A stretch of DNA of 64,000 nucleotides from positions 38,600-102,599 of the forward strand of contig NZ_LXTT01000076.1 of NCBI RefSeq assembly GCF_001683915.1, written 5' to 3'. Source of the stretch: Allomuricauda sp. CP2A. GTDB taxonomy: Bacteria; Bacteroidota; Bacteroidia; Flavobacteriales; Flavobacteriaceae. Positions 44,470 to 52,832 of this stretch are shown here, piece by piece. How positions within the stretch are numbered: the stretch's first letter is position 1; each line of letters starts with the position of its first letter. The notes below the pieces were generated by a model. That model had not been told where the DNA came from. It ran no database searches and saw only the letters and a program-made list of their open reading frames with translations. Made by a program: the position numbers and the translations under genes.

Positions 44470-44988
44470 ATGGGAAAATATTTCTTTTTGACCCTCTGCG
44501 CAGGGATGCTCCTTTCTTGTAGTGATGGTGACCTACAAATTGAGACTATAGATTTTGACAGTGTTGCCATTCAATATTGTACTGCACCCATTAGGAACGC
44601 TAAAAACATCATGTTCAAAATAAATGAGGATGAGGCCTTGATTTTGGAGCTTAGAAGTGGTGTGCTGAACAATGGCGTTGTTGGGGAGACTATAACTACT
44701 GAAAGTGCCGTTCCCGGTCAATCCCAAATTACCTACCGTATCTTTTCTGACGGTGTCACCAAAAATTATTTTTGCGATGACATCCCTACAACCGAACCTG
44801 CGGTTGTAGAGGAAATTGAAGCCCAAGACGGTACCGTTATTGTTGAAACAACGGCCAACGAAGACAATACAGAGTTTGTGCACACCATTCGCTTGAGCGG
44901 TATTTCTTTTGTCACTGATACCGATGAACGGATTACCGACCTTACCATCAGTGAATTTGGGGAGGTGACCACAGCCATCCCCGAATAA
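44470..44988 (+). CDS. Lipoprotein of unknown function
   Basis: 172 residues with lipoprotein signal (MGKYFFLTLCAGMLLSC, Cys17). Mature part has strands such as LQIETIDFDSVAIQYC, MFKINEDEALILEL and ITYRIFSDGVTKNYFCDDIP; three further cysteines may pair as disulfides. Acidic overall (many E/D in AVVEEIEAQDGTVIVETT). No known domain recognised. It is placed by itself between the cysteine desulfurase and Smr genes and has a near-leaderless promoter. Conserved status unknown. Confidence 0.8.
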   Translation: MGKYFFLTLCAGMLLSCSDGDLQIETIDFDSVAIQYCTAPIRNAKNIMFKINEDEALILELRSGVLNNGVVGETITTESAVPGQSQITYRIFSDGVTKNYFCDDIPTTEPAVVEEIEAQDGTVIVETTANEDNTEFVHTIRLSGISFVTDTDERITDLTISEFGEVTTAIPE

Positions 44989-44993
44989 CAACC

Positions 44994-45536
44994 CTAGCCA
45001 TTCTGAAAAATATAGACTTCCGTGGCCCCCAAACCGTATTTTTGATATTCCGCATCGTAATACTTGAGGTTGTCATACTTTTTGAAGAGGTAGTACAGTT
45101 CTTCCTTGAGGATTCCCTCCCCTACTCCGTGGATAAAAACCACTTTTTGGATACGCTTACTGATTGCAAAATCCAACTGTCGTTTGGCGGTTTCCAACTG
45201 AAGGTTGAGGATATCAAAATTACTGAGCCCCTTACTTGATTTCACCAATTGGTGAATATGGAGGTCCACTTCCATTTTGGGAGCATTCCGCTCTTTGGGT
45301 TTGGTACTTGTAGACCGCCTTTTTTTGGGTTGTTCCTTTTCTTTCTTGACCTGGGCAATTTCAAAATTGGAGACTTTTATACCTTTTTCAACCTTAACCA
45401 ATTCCTTCAAGGGGTATTTCAGCGGAAAACCTTCAGGGGTCATTACGGTGGCCGTGTCACCATCGATGGATTCCACCCGTCCTGAAATGGGCTCATCCAG
45501 CACTTCGACCTTATCTCCAATAGCAATCCTGGCCAT
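44994..45536 (-). CDS. Smr-domain protein (stand-alone MutS2-type endonuclease domain)
   Basis: 180 residues. An N-terminal SH3/KOW-like part (1-50, IGDKVEVLDEPISGRVESI) and a lysine-rich linker (PKKRRSTSTKPKERN) are followed by an Smr domain (about 90-180) with DLHIHQL and VVFIHGVGEGILKEEL, the conserved D-x-H and HG-x-G motifs. Smr domains nick DNA or RNA branched structures and act in ribosome or mismatch rescue. No MutS2 ATPase part. It stands alone. The end of the domain YDAEYQKYGLGATEVYI is typical. Role in this organism is not known. Confidence 0.9.
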   Translation of the reverse strand: MARIAIGDKVEVLDEPISGRVESIDGDTATVMTPEGFPLKYPLKELVKVEKGIKVSNFEIAQVKKEKEQPKKRRSTSTKPKERNAPKMEVDLHIHQLVKSSKGLSNFDILNLQLETAKRQLDFAISKRIQKVVFIHGVGEGILKEELYYLFKKYDNLKYYDAEYQKYGLGATEVYIFQNG

Positions 45537-45616
45537 ACTTCAATCTTTGTTAAAAAAATCCCGGAAAGTTAATCCCATAAGCAAAAATAATAGTATTTTT
45601 CTTGACCGTTACAGTG

Positions 45617-45937
45617 ATGATGCACCTACAACCAACCATTTTTTTAGTCAATTTGGAGGACTATATGCTACCCTGTCTCAACAAGAAATTGTTTGGATTG
45701 GACTGTCCTGGCTGTGGTATGCAACGCTCGGTACATTTACTTTTACAAGGTGAATTTTTGGACGCTTTTAAGATGTTCCCCGCCATTTATCCCCTTATGC
45801 TATTATTGGCCTTTTTGGTCTCAACCCTTTTTATAAAATTCAAATTTGCAGACCAAATAAAGTTAATACTCATGCTTACCACGGCGGGAGCCATATTGGT
45901 GAGTTACCTTATAAAAATGAACATCCTTTTTAACTAA
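45617..45937 (+). CDS. DUF2752 membrane protein, copy 1
   Basis: 106 residues from ATG 45617 (ATG 45620 and TTG 45602 are alternatives; the -7-like TATTTTTC at 45594 favours a start downstream of it). Typical motif LFGLDCPGCGMQRSVHLLLQGEF, a CPxCGxQRS cysteine pair, then two membrane segments (about 50-65 and 75-95). DUF2752 is uncharacterised; the cysteines may bind metal or be redox-active. It is the first of four small membrane protein genes (45617-47072) on one strand. Confidence 0.85.
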   Translation: MMHLQPTIFLVNLEDYMLPCLNKKLFGLDCPGCGMQRSVHLLLQGEFLDAFKMFPAIYPLMLLLAFLVSTLFIKFKFADQIKLILMLTTAGAILVSYLIKMNILFN

Positions 45938-45947
45938 AAAATAAATT

Positions 45948-46280
45948 ATGGAACAACAAAAACTCCCTAATGCAACGCTGATTCTAATCTTTGGTATCGT
46001 TTCCATCGTAACCTGCTGTTGCTATGGTATTCTTGGGCTCATATTTGGTATAATCGCTTTGGTTTTGGCCAACAAAGCCCTAAAACTTTATGCAGCCAAT
46101 CCAGAAATGTATGAAGGTGTACAAAATGTAAAGACCGGTAGAATATTGGCCATTATAGGAATAGTGCTAAACATCTTGTTTATAGCCTACATTGTTTGGA
46201 TCTATTCTACATTTGGGTGGGATACCATGCAAGACCCGGATGCTCTTCGTGAAGCAATCGAAGATTTATTTGGGCAGTAA
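45948..46280 (+). CDS. CCC-motif membrane protein
   Basis: 110 residues with two membrane segments (about 10-40, 68-88). The first contains VTCCCYGILGLIFG, the triple cysteine that gives the family its name; YEGVQNVKTGRILAIIGIVLN between them is the conserved loop. Unknown function, frequent in Bacteroidota. It starts 10 bases after the DUF2752 gene, so they are co-transcribed. The cysteines could be lipidated as in CD225 proteins (dispanins), to which the shape is similar; that link is speculative. Confidence 0.85.
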   Translation: MEQQKLPNATLILIFGIVSIVTCCCYGILGLIFGIIALVLANKALKLYAANPEMYEGVQNVKTGRILAIIGIVLNILFIAYIVWIYSTFGWDTMQDPDALREAIEDLFGQ

Positions 46281-46402
46281 TTGATTCGTACCCAAGCAAA
46301 TCATTTTCTTTAAAGTCCATTCTCTGGTTGGAGTGGCAAAATGGTATGGCATTTGAGAAAACAAAATGATTTTTTAAACAACACCAATAAATACTAAAAC
46401 CA

Positions 46403-46690
46403 ATGGAAAACAACCAAAACATGCCGCCAAAGCCAAACAATTATATGGTTTTGGCCATTTTAAGCACCATTTTCTGCTGTATTGCAACAGGAATAGCCAG
46501 TATCATTTATGCCTCCAAGGTAAATGAACACTATGCAAGGGGAGAATACGCAGAAGCACAAAGTGCATCAAAAAACGCCAAGATGTGGGCTCTTATCGGC
46601 TTAGGTGCAGCAGCACTGATATGGATTGTATATTTTGCCATCTTTGGCTTGGCAATTTTTGGAAGTTTGGCCAATGCGGGGAACTATTAA
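46403..46690 (+). CDS. CD225/dispanin-family membrane protein
   Basis: 95 residues. Proline/asparagine-rich N-terminus (MENNQNMPPKPNN), then TM1 with the CD225 core YMVLAILSTIFCCIATGIASI (in parts) including the double cysteine, the intracellular loop YASKVNEHYARGEYAEAQSASKNAK with the conserved basic end, and TM2. This is the fold of animal interferon-induced transmembrane proteins; in bacteria function is unknown. Its end overlaps the second DUF2752 gene by 17 bases. Confidence 0.9.
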   Translation: MENNQNMPPKPNNYMVLAILSTIFCCIATGIASIIYASKVNEHYARGEYAEAQSASKNAKMWALIGLGAAALIWIVYFAIFGLAIFGSLANAGNY

Positions 46691-47072
46691 AAAACCAATA
46701 GTACTTTTAGGTTTGGGAGTATTGTCAGTTATGGCAGTACTCCTTTACTTTTCTTTCAACCCTGAAAAGGGGTTGTTTTTTCCAAAATGTCCGTCTTACC
46801 AATATCTGGGCATCTACTGTTCCGGTTGCGGAAGTCAGCGAGCCATACATGATTTGCTCCACTTGCGCCTTGGCGACGCCATGAACCATAATGTACTGTT
46901 GCTTCCCGCCTTATTTGTGATTGCACAGCATGGGTTGGTGAAAACAGGCATTCTTAAAACTCGAAGTTTCCTCAATTATAGGCTTGCTCCTATCATCGTG
47001 TTGGTCATTGTCCTACTCTTTATGTTCCTTCGGAATCTTAACATGGCCCCTTTTGCGTATTTGGCCCCTTAA
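46674..47072 (+). CDS. DUF2752 membrane protein, copy 2
   Basis: 132 residues from ATG 46674 (chosen over 46626, which would sit inside the dispanin gene). Motif YLGIYCSGCGSQRAIHDLLHLRLGDAM matches copy 1 (CxxCGxQRxxHxLLxxxxxDA), with membrane segments before, after and at the end. So the run has two DUF2752 members of different sizes flanking CCC and dispanin. Overlaps dispanin by 17 bases and its stop overlaps the recQ stop by 4. Function unknown. Confidence 0.87.
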   Translation: MRGTIKKPIVLLGLGVLSVMAVLLYFSFNPEKGLFFPKCPSYQYLGIYCSGCGSQRAIHDLLHLRLGDAMNHNVLLLPALFVIAQHGLVKTGILKTRSFLNYRLAPIIVLVIVLLFMFLRNLNMAPFAYLAP

Positions 47073-49285
47073 TTCGCCACTTCACTTATAAATTTTAAGC
47101 GGTAGAGCCTGAGTTCTTCATCCTCGTAATCCCCTTCAAACTCTTCAATGGCATCAGAAATGGAATCTGTATCGGCTTCCAGAAAATAGTCGTGGATTTC
47201 TTCTTGCTGGTCTTCATCCAAAATTTCATCGATCCAATAGCCAATATTCAATTTTGTACCGCTGAACACTATCTGCTCCATTTCTTTGATGAGATCGGGC
47301 AGTTCCAAACCCTTTGCCGAGGCAATGTCATCCAAGGGCAACTTTCTATCAACACTTTGGATCACATACAGTTTTAAGGCTGAATTGGCTCCGGTACTCT
47401 TTACCACAAGATCATCTGGACGGATAATCTCATTTTCTTCCACATATTGGGCAATTAGGCTCACAAAGGGCTGCCCATATTTTTTAGCCTTGCCTTCACC
47501 CACCCCCTGAATGTTGAGAAGCTCATCCATGGTAATGGGGTATTTAAGGGACATATCTTCCAAAGATGGGTCTTGAAACACTACAAAAGGTGGAACCCCA
47601 ATCTTTGTTGCCTCCCTTTTCCGAAGGTCTTTGAGCAATTTCAGCAAGTTTTCATCCGCTACGGCCCCACCAGACTTGCCGGCAGTCACCACGGTATCAT
47701 TGCTTTCCTCAGTGTATGTGTGGTCCTTTGTCATTTGGAAGGATTCCGGTTTTTTGAGAAATTCCTCCCCGGCCTTGGTCAAATGTAGAATTCCATAACG
47801 TTCTATCTCCTTTTTCAACAACCCGGCCACCAAAACCTGCCTTGTCAGGGCCATCCAGTACATTTTATCTTTATCGGCCCCAATGCCAAAAAATTCCTTT
47901 TCATCGGTTTTATGGGACGATATCATGGCATTGGTCTTCCCAACCAAAATGCGCACAATCTCCTTGGTCTTGAATTTTTCATTGGTGTCGCGCACCACAC
48001 TCAGGAGTTTCACCACCTCATCCTTGGCTTCTTCTTTGGGCTTTGGATTTCGGGCATTGTCGTCCATATCGGCACCTTCGCCATTGACTTCGTCAAATTC
48101 CTCACCAAAATAGTGGAGGATGAACTTTCTTCGGGATATGGAGGTTTCGGCATACGCTACAATTTCTTGAAGTAAAGCGTTGCCAATTTCCTGTTCGGCA
48201 ACAGGTTTACCGGACATAAATTTTTCAAGCTTTTCAACATCTTTATAGGCATAGAAGGCCAAACAATGCCCTTCACCGCCATCTCTTCCTGCTCGACCAG
48301 TTTCTTGATAGTAACTTTCTATGCTCTTGGGAATATCATGATGGATCACAAAGCGAACATCGGGCTTGTCTATACCCATTCCGAATGCAATGGTGGCCAC
48401 AACCACATCCACTTCCTCCATCAGGAACATGTCCTGATATTTAGATCGTGTCTTGGCATCAAAACCGGCATGGTACGGCACGGCACTGACCCCATTGACC
48501 TGTAGCACTTGCGCCAATTCCTCTACACGCTTCCTGCTTAAACAATAAATGATTCCCGATTTCCCCTGATTTTTTTTAACAAACCGGATAATATCGGCAT
48601 CTACATTTTGGGTTTTGGGTCGGACTTCATAAAACAAATTGGGCCGGTTAAAGGATGCCTTGAATACCTTGGCATCTGTCATCCCCAAGTTCTTGATGAT
48701 ATCTTCTTGTACTTTTGGCGTCGCCGTGGCGGTAAGGCCAATAATGGGAATATCATCACCCAATCTGTTGATGATGCCTTTAAGGTTACGGTACTCGGGC
48801 CTAAAATCATGTCCCCACTCCGAGATGCAGTGCGCTTCGTCCACAGCCACAAAGGAAAGGGTCACTTTTCTTAAAAAATCAACATTTTCTTCCTTGGTCA
48901 AGGATTCCGGTGCCACATACAACAGTTTGGTGACGCCATTGGAAACGTCCTCCTTTACCTGTTTTATCTCGGTCTTGGTCAGGGAAGAATTCAACACATG
49001 GGCTATCCCTGTCTGTTCAGAGATGCCACGGATGGCATCAACCTGATTTTTCATCAAAGCGATCAAAGGGGAAACCACAATGGCCGTACCTTCCTTCATA
49101 AGGGCCGGGAGTTGGTAGCAAAGTGATTTTCCGCCTCCTGTGGGCATTATTACAAAGGTGTCTTTATTGTCAAGAATATTTTGAATTACTTTTTCCTGTA
49201 GCCCTTTAAATTTTGAAAACCCAAAATATTTTTTCAGGGAAGCATGTAAGTCAGTGTCCGCTAGGCTCATTTCCGCATTTTTCAT
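47069..49285 (-). CDS. recQ: ATP-dependent DNA helicase RecQ
   Basis: 738 residues. SF2 helicase with Walker A TGGGKS (49-54), DEAH box VDEAHCISEWGHDFRPEY (about 148-165), GRAGRDGG motif VI, RQC domain, and an HRDC domain (about 525-600), ending in an acidic tail. It starts ATG 49285 (M6 is a second option). RecQ unwinds forked and recombination intermediates. Length and domain order are complete. Convergent with the DUF2752 gene (stops overlap by 4 bases). Confidence 0.96.
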   Translation of the reverse strand: MKNAEMSLADTDLHASLKKYFGFSKFKGLQEKVIQNILDNKDTFVIMPTGGGKSLCYQLPALMKEGTAIVVSPLIALMKNQVDAIRGISEQTGIAHVLNSSLTKTEIKQVKEDVSNGVTKLLYVAPESLTKEENVDFLRKVTLSFVAVDEAHCISEWGHDFRPEYRNLKGIINRLGDDIPIIGLTATATPKVQEDIIKNLGMTDAKVFKASFNRPNLFYEVRPKTQNVDADIIRFVKKNQGKSGIIYCLSRKRVEELAQVLQVNGVSAVPYHAGFDAKTRSKYQDMFLMEEVDVVVATIAFGMGIDKPDVRFVIHHDIPKSIESYYQETGRAGRDGGEGHCLAFYAYKDVEKLEKFMSGKPVAEQEIGNALLQEIVAYAETSISRRKFILHYFGEEFDEVNGEGADMDDNARNPKPKEEAKDEVVKLLSVVRDTNEKFKTKEIVRILVGKTNAMISSHKTDEKEFFGIGADKDKMYWMALTRQVLVAGLLKKEIERYGILHLTKAGEEFLKKPESFQMTKDHTYTEESNDTVVTAGKSGGAVADENLLKLLKDLRKREATKIGVPPFVVFQDPSLEDMSLKYPITMDELLNIQGVGEGKAKKYGQPFVSLIAQYVEENEIIRPDDLVVKSTGANSALKLYVIQSVDRKLPLDDIASAKGLELPDLIKEMEQIVFSGTKLNIGYWIDEILDEDQQEEIHDYFLEADTDSISDAIEEFEGDYEDEELRLYRLKFISEVAN

Positions 49286-49389
49286 TTATTGCAAGCAACC
49301 TAAAAAGGTGTTGAAGCTGTTATTTTTCACATCAATCAAAAGTAGGAAGTATTCTATCTTCCATAATGGTACATAAAAGATAGTTTGAT

Positions 49390-49397
49390 TAGTTTTG
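49390..49397 (+). promoter_or_regulatory. -7 box upstream of kdsD
   Basis: TAGTTTTG, full match to TAnnTTTG, 58 bases before the TTG start at 49456. No TTG at proper -33 distance, so only half is supported. Confidence 0.45.
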
Positions 49398-49455
49398 TAA
49401 TCTTAAATATAAGACATTCTTTTAGGAATACAATTAGTTAAATCTGTTTATTATC

Positions 49456-50421
49456 TTGAACGACGCCAAGTCAATTTTAACCATCGCCAAAAGAACCCTT
49501 GAGATAGAGAGCAAGGCCATCTTCAACTTGATCGACCAACTTGACGACCAATTTGCACATGCCGTGCAATATATATTGGAATCCAAGGGAAGGGTTGTGG
49601 TCTCGGGCGTTGGCAAAAGTGCCATTGTGGCCTCCAAGATCGTGGCCACCCTCAATTCCACAGGCACCCCGGCCTCTTTTATGCATGCCGCGGATGCCAT
49701 TCACGGGGATTTGGGCACCATACAGGAAAACGATGTGGTGGTGTGCCTTTCCAAAAGTGGGAACACCCCAGAGATCAAAGCTTTGCTTCCGCTCATAAAA
49801 ATCGCCAAGAACAAATTAATTGGGATTACCGGCAATATGGATTCCATTTTGGCCAAACAGGCCGATTTTGTTTTGAGCACCTATGTGGAAAAAGAGGCTT
49901 GCCCCAACAATTTGGCCCCTACCACCAGTACTTCGGCACAAATGGCCATGGGCGACGCGCTTGCCATCTGCCTTTTGGAACTGAGAGGGTTCAGTAGTTC
50001 GGATTTTGCCAAATATCATCCGGGTGGATCATTGGGTAAAAGGCTATATTTGCGGGTGGCGGACATTGTGGTGAACAATCAGAAACCACAGGTCGATGTC
50101 AACTCAAGCGTAAAAGAAGTAATTGTGGAAATTTCTGAAAAAATGTTGGGGGTCACCGCAGTGATGAAAGAAGGAAATGTGGTTGGCGTGGTTACCGATG
50201 GAGACATCCGAAGGATGTTGAGCAAATATGACAATATTAGTGGACTGACTGCCCAGGACATCATGACCTCCAATCCAAAAACGGTAGAGGTGGATACCTT
50301 GGCGGTAAAAGCGTTGAAAATGCTCCAGGAAAGTGGAATTTCCCAACTCCTGGCCTTTGAAAATGGCGACTACGCTGGCGTGGTCCATATCCATAACCTT
50401 ATAAACGAGGGAATCCTATAA
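49456..50421 (+). CDS. kdsD: Arabinose-5-phosphate isomerase, KdsD/KpsF family
   Basis: 321 residues. TTG start (49456) is required, because no ATG lies nearer than the SIS core and the N-terminal motif SILTIAKRTLEIESKAI is typical. SIS domain (about 30-170; VVSGVGKSAIVASKI, HAADAIHGDLG, VCLSKSGNTPEI), then two CBS domains (205-321). It converts ribulose-5-P to arabinose-5-P, the first step to Kdo of lipopolysaccharide. Next genes are tatC (1-base overlap), AhpD-like and lptB, a conserved envelope run. Confidence 0.93.
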   Translation: MNDAKSILTIAKRTLEIESKAIFNLIDQLDDQFAHAVQYILESKGRVVVSGVGKSAIVASKIVATLNSTGTPASFMHAADAIHGDLGTIQENDVVVCLSKSGNTPEIKALLPLIKIAKNKLIGITGNMDSILAKQADFVLSTYVEKEACPNNLAPTTSTSAQMAMGDALAICLLELRGFSSSDFAKYHPGGSLGKRLYLRVADIVVNNQKPQVDVNSSVKEVIVEISEKMLGVTAVMKEGNVVGVVTDGDIRRMLSKYDNISGLTAQDIMTSNPKTVEVDTLAVKALKMLQESGISQLLAFENGDYAGVVHIHNLINEGIL

Positions 50422-51263
50422 TGGCAAAAAAAGACAAGAAAAGCCCAGATGAAATGTCCTTTTTGGACCATTTGGAGGAATTACGGTGGCATTTGATCAG
50501 ATCCACCTTGGCGGTAGTTATTGTGGCCTGTGTTGCATTTGTGATGAAAGACTTTGTCTTTGGAATCATCTTTGGTCCAAAGAGCATGGATTTTCCCACC
50601 TATCGGTTTTTCTGCAACATTGCAACCTTTTTTGGTATTGATTCCGATTTTTGTGGTGATGAACTTCCGTTTACCATTCAAAGTAGGTTGATGGCCGGTC
50701 AGTTCTCCGCCCACATCTGGACCTCAATCTGGGCGGGTGTAATTATTGGGTTCCCCTATATTCTTTGGGAAATATGGCGTTTTATCAGCCCGGGGCTCTA
50801 TGAAAAGGAAAGAAAATATTCCAGAGGATTTATTTTTACTGCCTCGTTATTGTTTTTCATAGGAGTATTGTTCGGATATTATGTGGTTGCTCCGTTATCC
50901 ATCAACTTTTTGGGCACCTACAAAGTAAGCGACCTGGTCAGTAATGAGATTGATTTGGCTTCCTACATCGGAACTGTGCGGGCTGCTGTGATAGCCTGCG
51001 GTATCATGTTTGAACTGCCCATTATCATTTTCTTTTTGACCAAGGTGGGATTGGTAACTCCGGAAATCCTTAAAAAATATAGAAAAATTGCGCTGGTGAT
51101 CGTATTGATTCTTTCGGCAATTATCACACCTCCCGATATTACCAGTCAAATTGTGGTGGCCATTCCTGTATTGATCTTGTACCAGATAAGCATCTATATT
51201 TCCAAAGTGGTCGTAAAAAGAGAAGCCAAAAAAGAAAAAGAAAGGAAAAATGCCAAATCATAA
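50421..51263 (+). CDS. tatC: Twin-arginine translocase subunit TatC
   Basis: 280 residues, six membrane segments and the TatC signature: N-terminal MSFLDHLEELRWHLIRS (13-29, the signal-peptide binding FLDHLEELR), a long first periplasmic loop, P-rich and Glu-bearing segments LWEIWRFISPGLYEKERKY. TatC recognises RR signal peptides. It overlaps kdsD by one base and the next gene by 14. No tatA/B in the window. Long first loop (IATFFGIDSDFCGDEL) is unusual for E. coli but typical of Bacteroidota. Confidence 0.95.
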   Translation: MAKKDKKSPDEMSFLDHLEELRWHLIRSTLAVVIVACVAFVMKDFVFGIIFGPKSMDFPTYRFFCNIATFFGIDSDFCGDELPFTIQSRLMAGQFSAHIWTSIWAGVIIGFPYILWEIWRFISPGLYEKERKYSRGFIFTASLLFFIGVLFGYYVVAPLSINFLGTYKVSDLVSNEIDLASYIGTVRAAVIACGIMFELPIIIFFLTKVGLVTPEILKKYRKIALVIVLILSAIITPPDITSQIVVAIPVLILYQISIYISKVVVKREAKKEKERKNAKS

Positions 51264-51603
51264 AGTAGACGAGTTCAATGCCTATCGTTCCAAAATGAAC
51301 GAAAAACTCTTGGCGGACAACAATAAACTCATCAAACGTATCTTCAATCTGGATACCAACGCCTATATGGCCGGTGCGCTTGATGTGAAAACCAAAGAAC
51401 TTTTGGGCTTGGTGGCATCGGCGGTCCTACGTTGCGATGATTGCGTGAAATACCATCTGGAAAGCTCCAAAAAGGCAGGCGCCAATAAAGAAGAGGTCAT
51501 GGAAACCTTGGGCATTGCCACCCTGGTAGGTGGCACCATAGTAGTTCCCCACCTAAGAAGGGCCTACGAATTTTGGGAAGCTTTGGAGGAAAACGAAGCT
51601 TAA
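51250..51603 (+). CDS. Carboxymuconolactone decarboxylase/AhpD-like protein
   Basis: 117 residues. Motif C62-x-x-C65-x3-H69 (RCDDCVKYH) is the peroxidase-type CxxC-His of AhpD-like proteins. Family roles are peroxide detoxification or protocatechuate pathway; CxxC and size favour the first, but this is not proven. It overlaps tatC by 14 bases, so translation is coupled. lptB begins 57 bases downstream. Confidence 0.9.
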   Translation: MPNHKVDEFNAYRSKMNEKLLADNNKLIKRIFNLDTNAYMAGALDVKTKELLGLVASAVLRCDDCVKYHLESSKKAGANKEEVMETLGIATLVGGTIVVPHLRRAYEFWEALEENEA

Positions 51604-51642
51604 AAAAATCCCAAAGACCCTTTCCTTGAAGGAGAATATGTT

Positions 51643-51650
51643 TAGTTTTG
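51643..51650 (+). promoter_or_regulatory. -7 box upstream of lptB
   Basis: TAGTTTTG, full match to TAnnTTTG, 10 bases before ATG 51661. A TTG at 51626 is only 14 bases upstream, which is shorter than usual. Confidence 0.45.
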
Positions 51651-51660
51651 GCAAATTCCT

Positions 51661-52401
51661 ATGAAGCTACGCGCAGAAAATATCATGAAGGCCTACCGTG
51701 GCCGAAAAGTCGTTAAGGGCATATCGCTCGAAGTAAACCAAGGTGAAATTGTAGGGCTTTTGGGACCCAATGGGGCCGGGAAGACCACCTCTTTTTATAT
51801 GATCGTGGGCCTGATAAAGCCCAACGGGGGCAAAATTTTCCTAGACAATATGGAGATAACCTCCTTCCCCATGTACAAAAGGGCCCAAAACGGTATTGGG
51901 TATCTGGCACAGGAAGCTTCTGTTTTTCGAAAATTGAGCATTGAAAAGAATATTCTTAGTGTACTCCAATTGACCAACTTGAGCAAAAAGGAACAGCACA
52001 TGAAAATGGAATCGCTCATTGATGAGTTTGGTCTGGGACATATTCGCAAGAACCGAGGCGATTTATTGTCTGGGGGGGAACGCCGCCGTACCGAAATTGC
52101 CCGAGCCCTGGCCACAGACCCCAAATTTATTCTGTTGGATGAGCCTTTTGCCGGGGTTGACCCTGTTGCCGTGGAGGACATTCAGCGGATTGTAGCCCAA
52201 TTGAAGAACAAAAATATCGGTATTTTGATCACCGACCACAACGTACAGGAAACCTTGGCCATTACCGAACGTTCCTATTTAATGTTTGAGGGTGGAATTC
52301 TTAAAGCTGGAGTTCCCGAGGAATTGGCCGTGGATGAAATGGTGCGGAAGGTGTATTTGGGGCAAAACTTTGAGCTCCGAAAAAAGAAATTGGATTTTTA
52401 A
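51661..52401 (+). CDS. lptB: Lipopolysaccharide export ATPase LptB
   Basis: 246 residues. ABC ATPase with Walker A GPNGAGKT (35-42), Q-loop YLAQEASVFRKL, signature LSGGERRRTEIARAL and Walker B FILLDEPFAGVDP, then the H-loop ITDHNVQETL. LptB drives lipopolysaccharide from the inner membrane via LptFG. The short ABC form without extra domain and the RRRTEIARAL signature variant fit LptB closely. Converges with the PH-domain gene, stops overlapping by 4 bases. Confidence 0.95.
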   Translation: MKLRAENIMKAYRGRKVVKGISLEVNQGEIVGLLGPNGAGKTTSFYMIVGLIKPNGGKIFLDNMEITSFPMYKRAQNGIGYLAQEASVFRKLSIEKNILSVLQLTNLSKKEQHMKMESLIDEFGLGHIRKNRGDLLSGGERRRTEIARALATDPKFILLDEPFAGVDPVAVEDIQRIVAQLKNKNIGILITDHNVQETLAITERSYLMFEGGILKAGVPEELAVDEMVRKVYLGQNFELRKKKLDF

Positions 52402-52832
52402 TCCTTTCTCTTCTTCATTTTTACCACTATTGAAGGTGACAGCGATTTTAAATGTTCAATAAATCCCATCTTATCTTTCGGGGAAATCACCACACTCTTG
52501 TATTTACCATACAATATTTCCAAACGATCCAATGATGCCGCAGGCGATGATATCAGGGTATTGGTTTCCACCATCCCAGTAATGGAATCAATGGGTATTA
52601 CTTTTCTGAACCAAAAGAATACTTTAACTACCAAATTCTTTTCATTGACTTCGTAGGAAATAGAGTTAAAAAGAAGGACTACTAAAAGTAATATTCCAGT
52701 TTGTATGGCCAAATCTACCCACAGACCTTGATCAATTGTATGGTATATGCCCACACCAAAACCTAAAAGTACAATTGCGAGTAGACCCCAGCCTACTTTT
52801 GAGGGATATACCTTATGATTTTTATTTTCCAT
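52398..52832 (-). CDS. Membrane protein with bacterial PH-like domain
   Basis: 144 residues: two membrane segments (about 13-30, 38-58), then a PH-like fold (ISYEVNEKNLVVKVFFWFRKVIPIDSITGM, LEILYGKYKSVVISPKDKMGFIEHL), the SxYExxxxxLxVxxxFxxxxIPIxxI pattern of bacterial PH domains. It is coded just after pssA with an 11-base overlap. A role near the membrane is likely, exact function unknown. The last bases overlap the lptB stop. Confidence 0.82.
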   Translation of the reverse strand: MENKNHKVYPSKVGWGLLAIVLLGFGVGIYHTIDQGLWVDLAIQTGILLLVVLLFNSISYEVNEKNLVVKVFFWFRKVIPIDSITGMVETNTLISSPAASLDRLEILYGKYKSVVISPKDKMGFIEHLKSLSPSIVVKMKKRKD

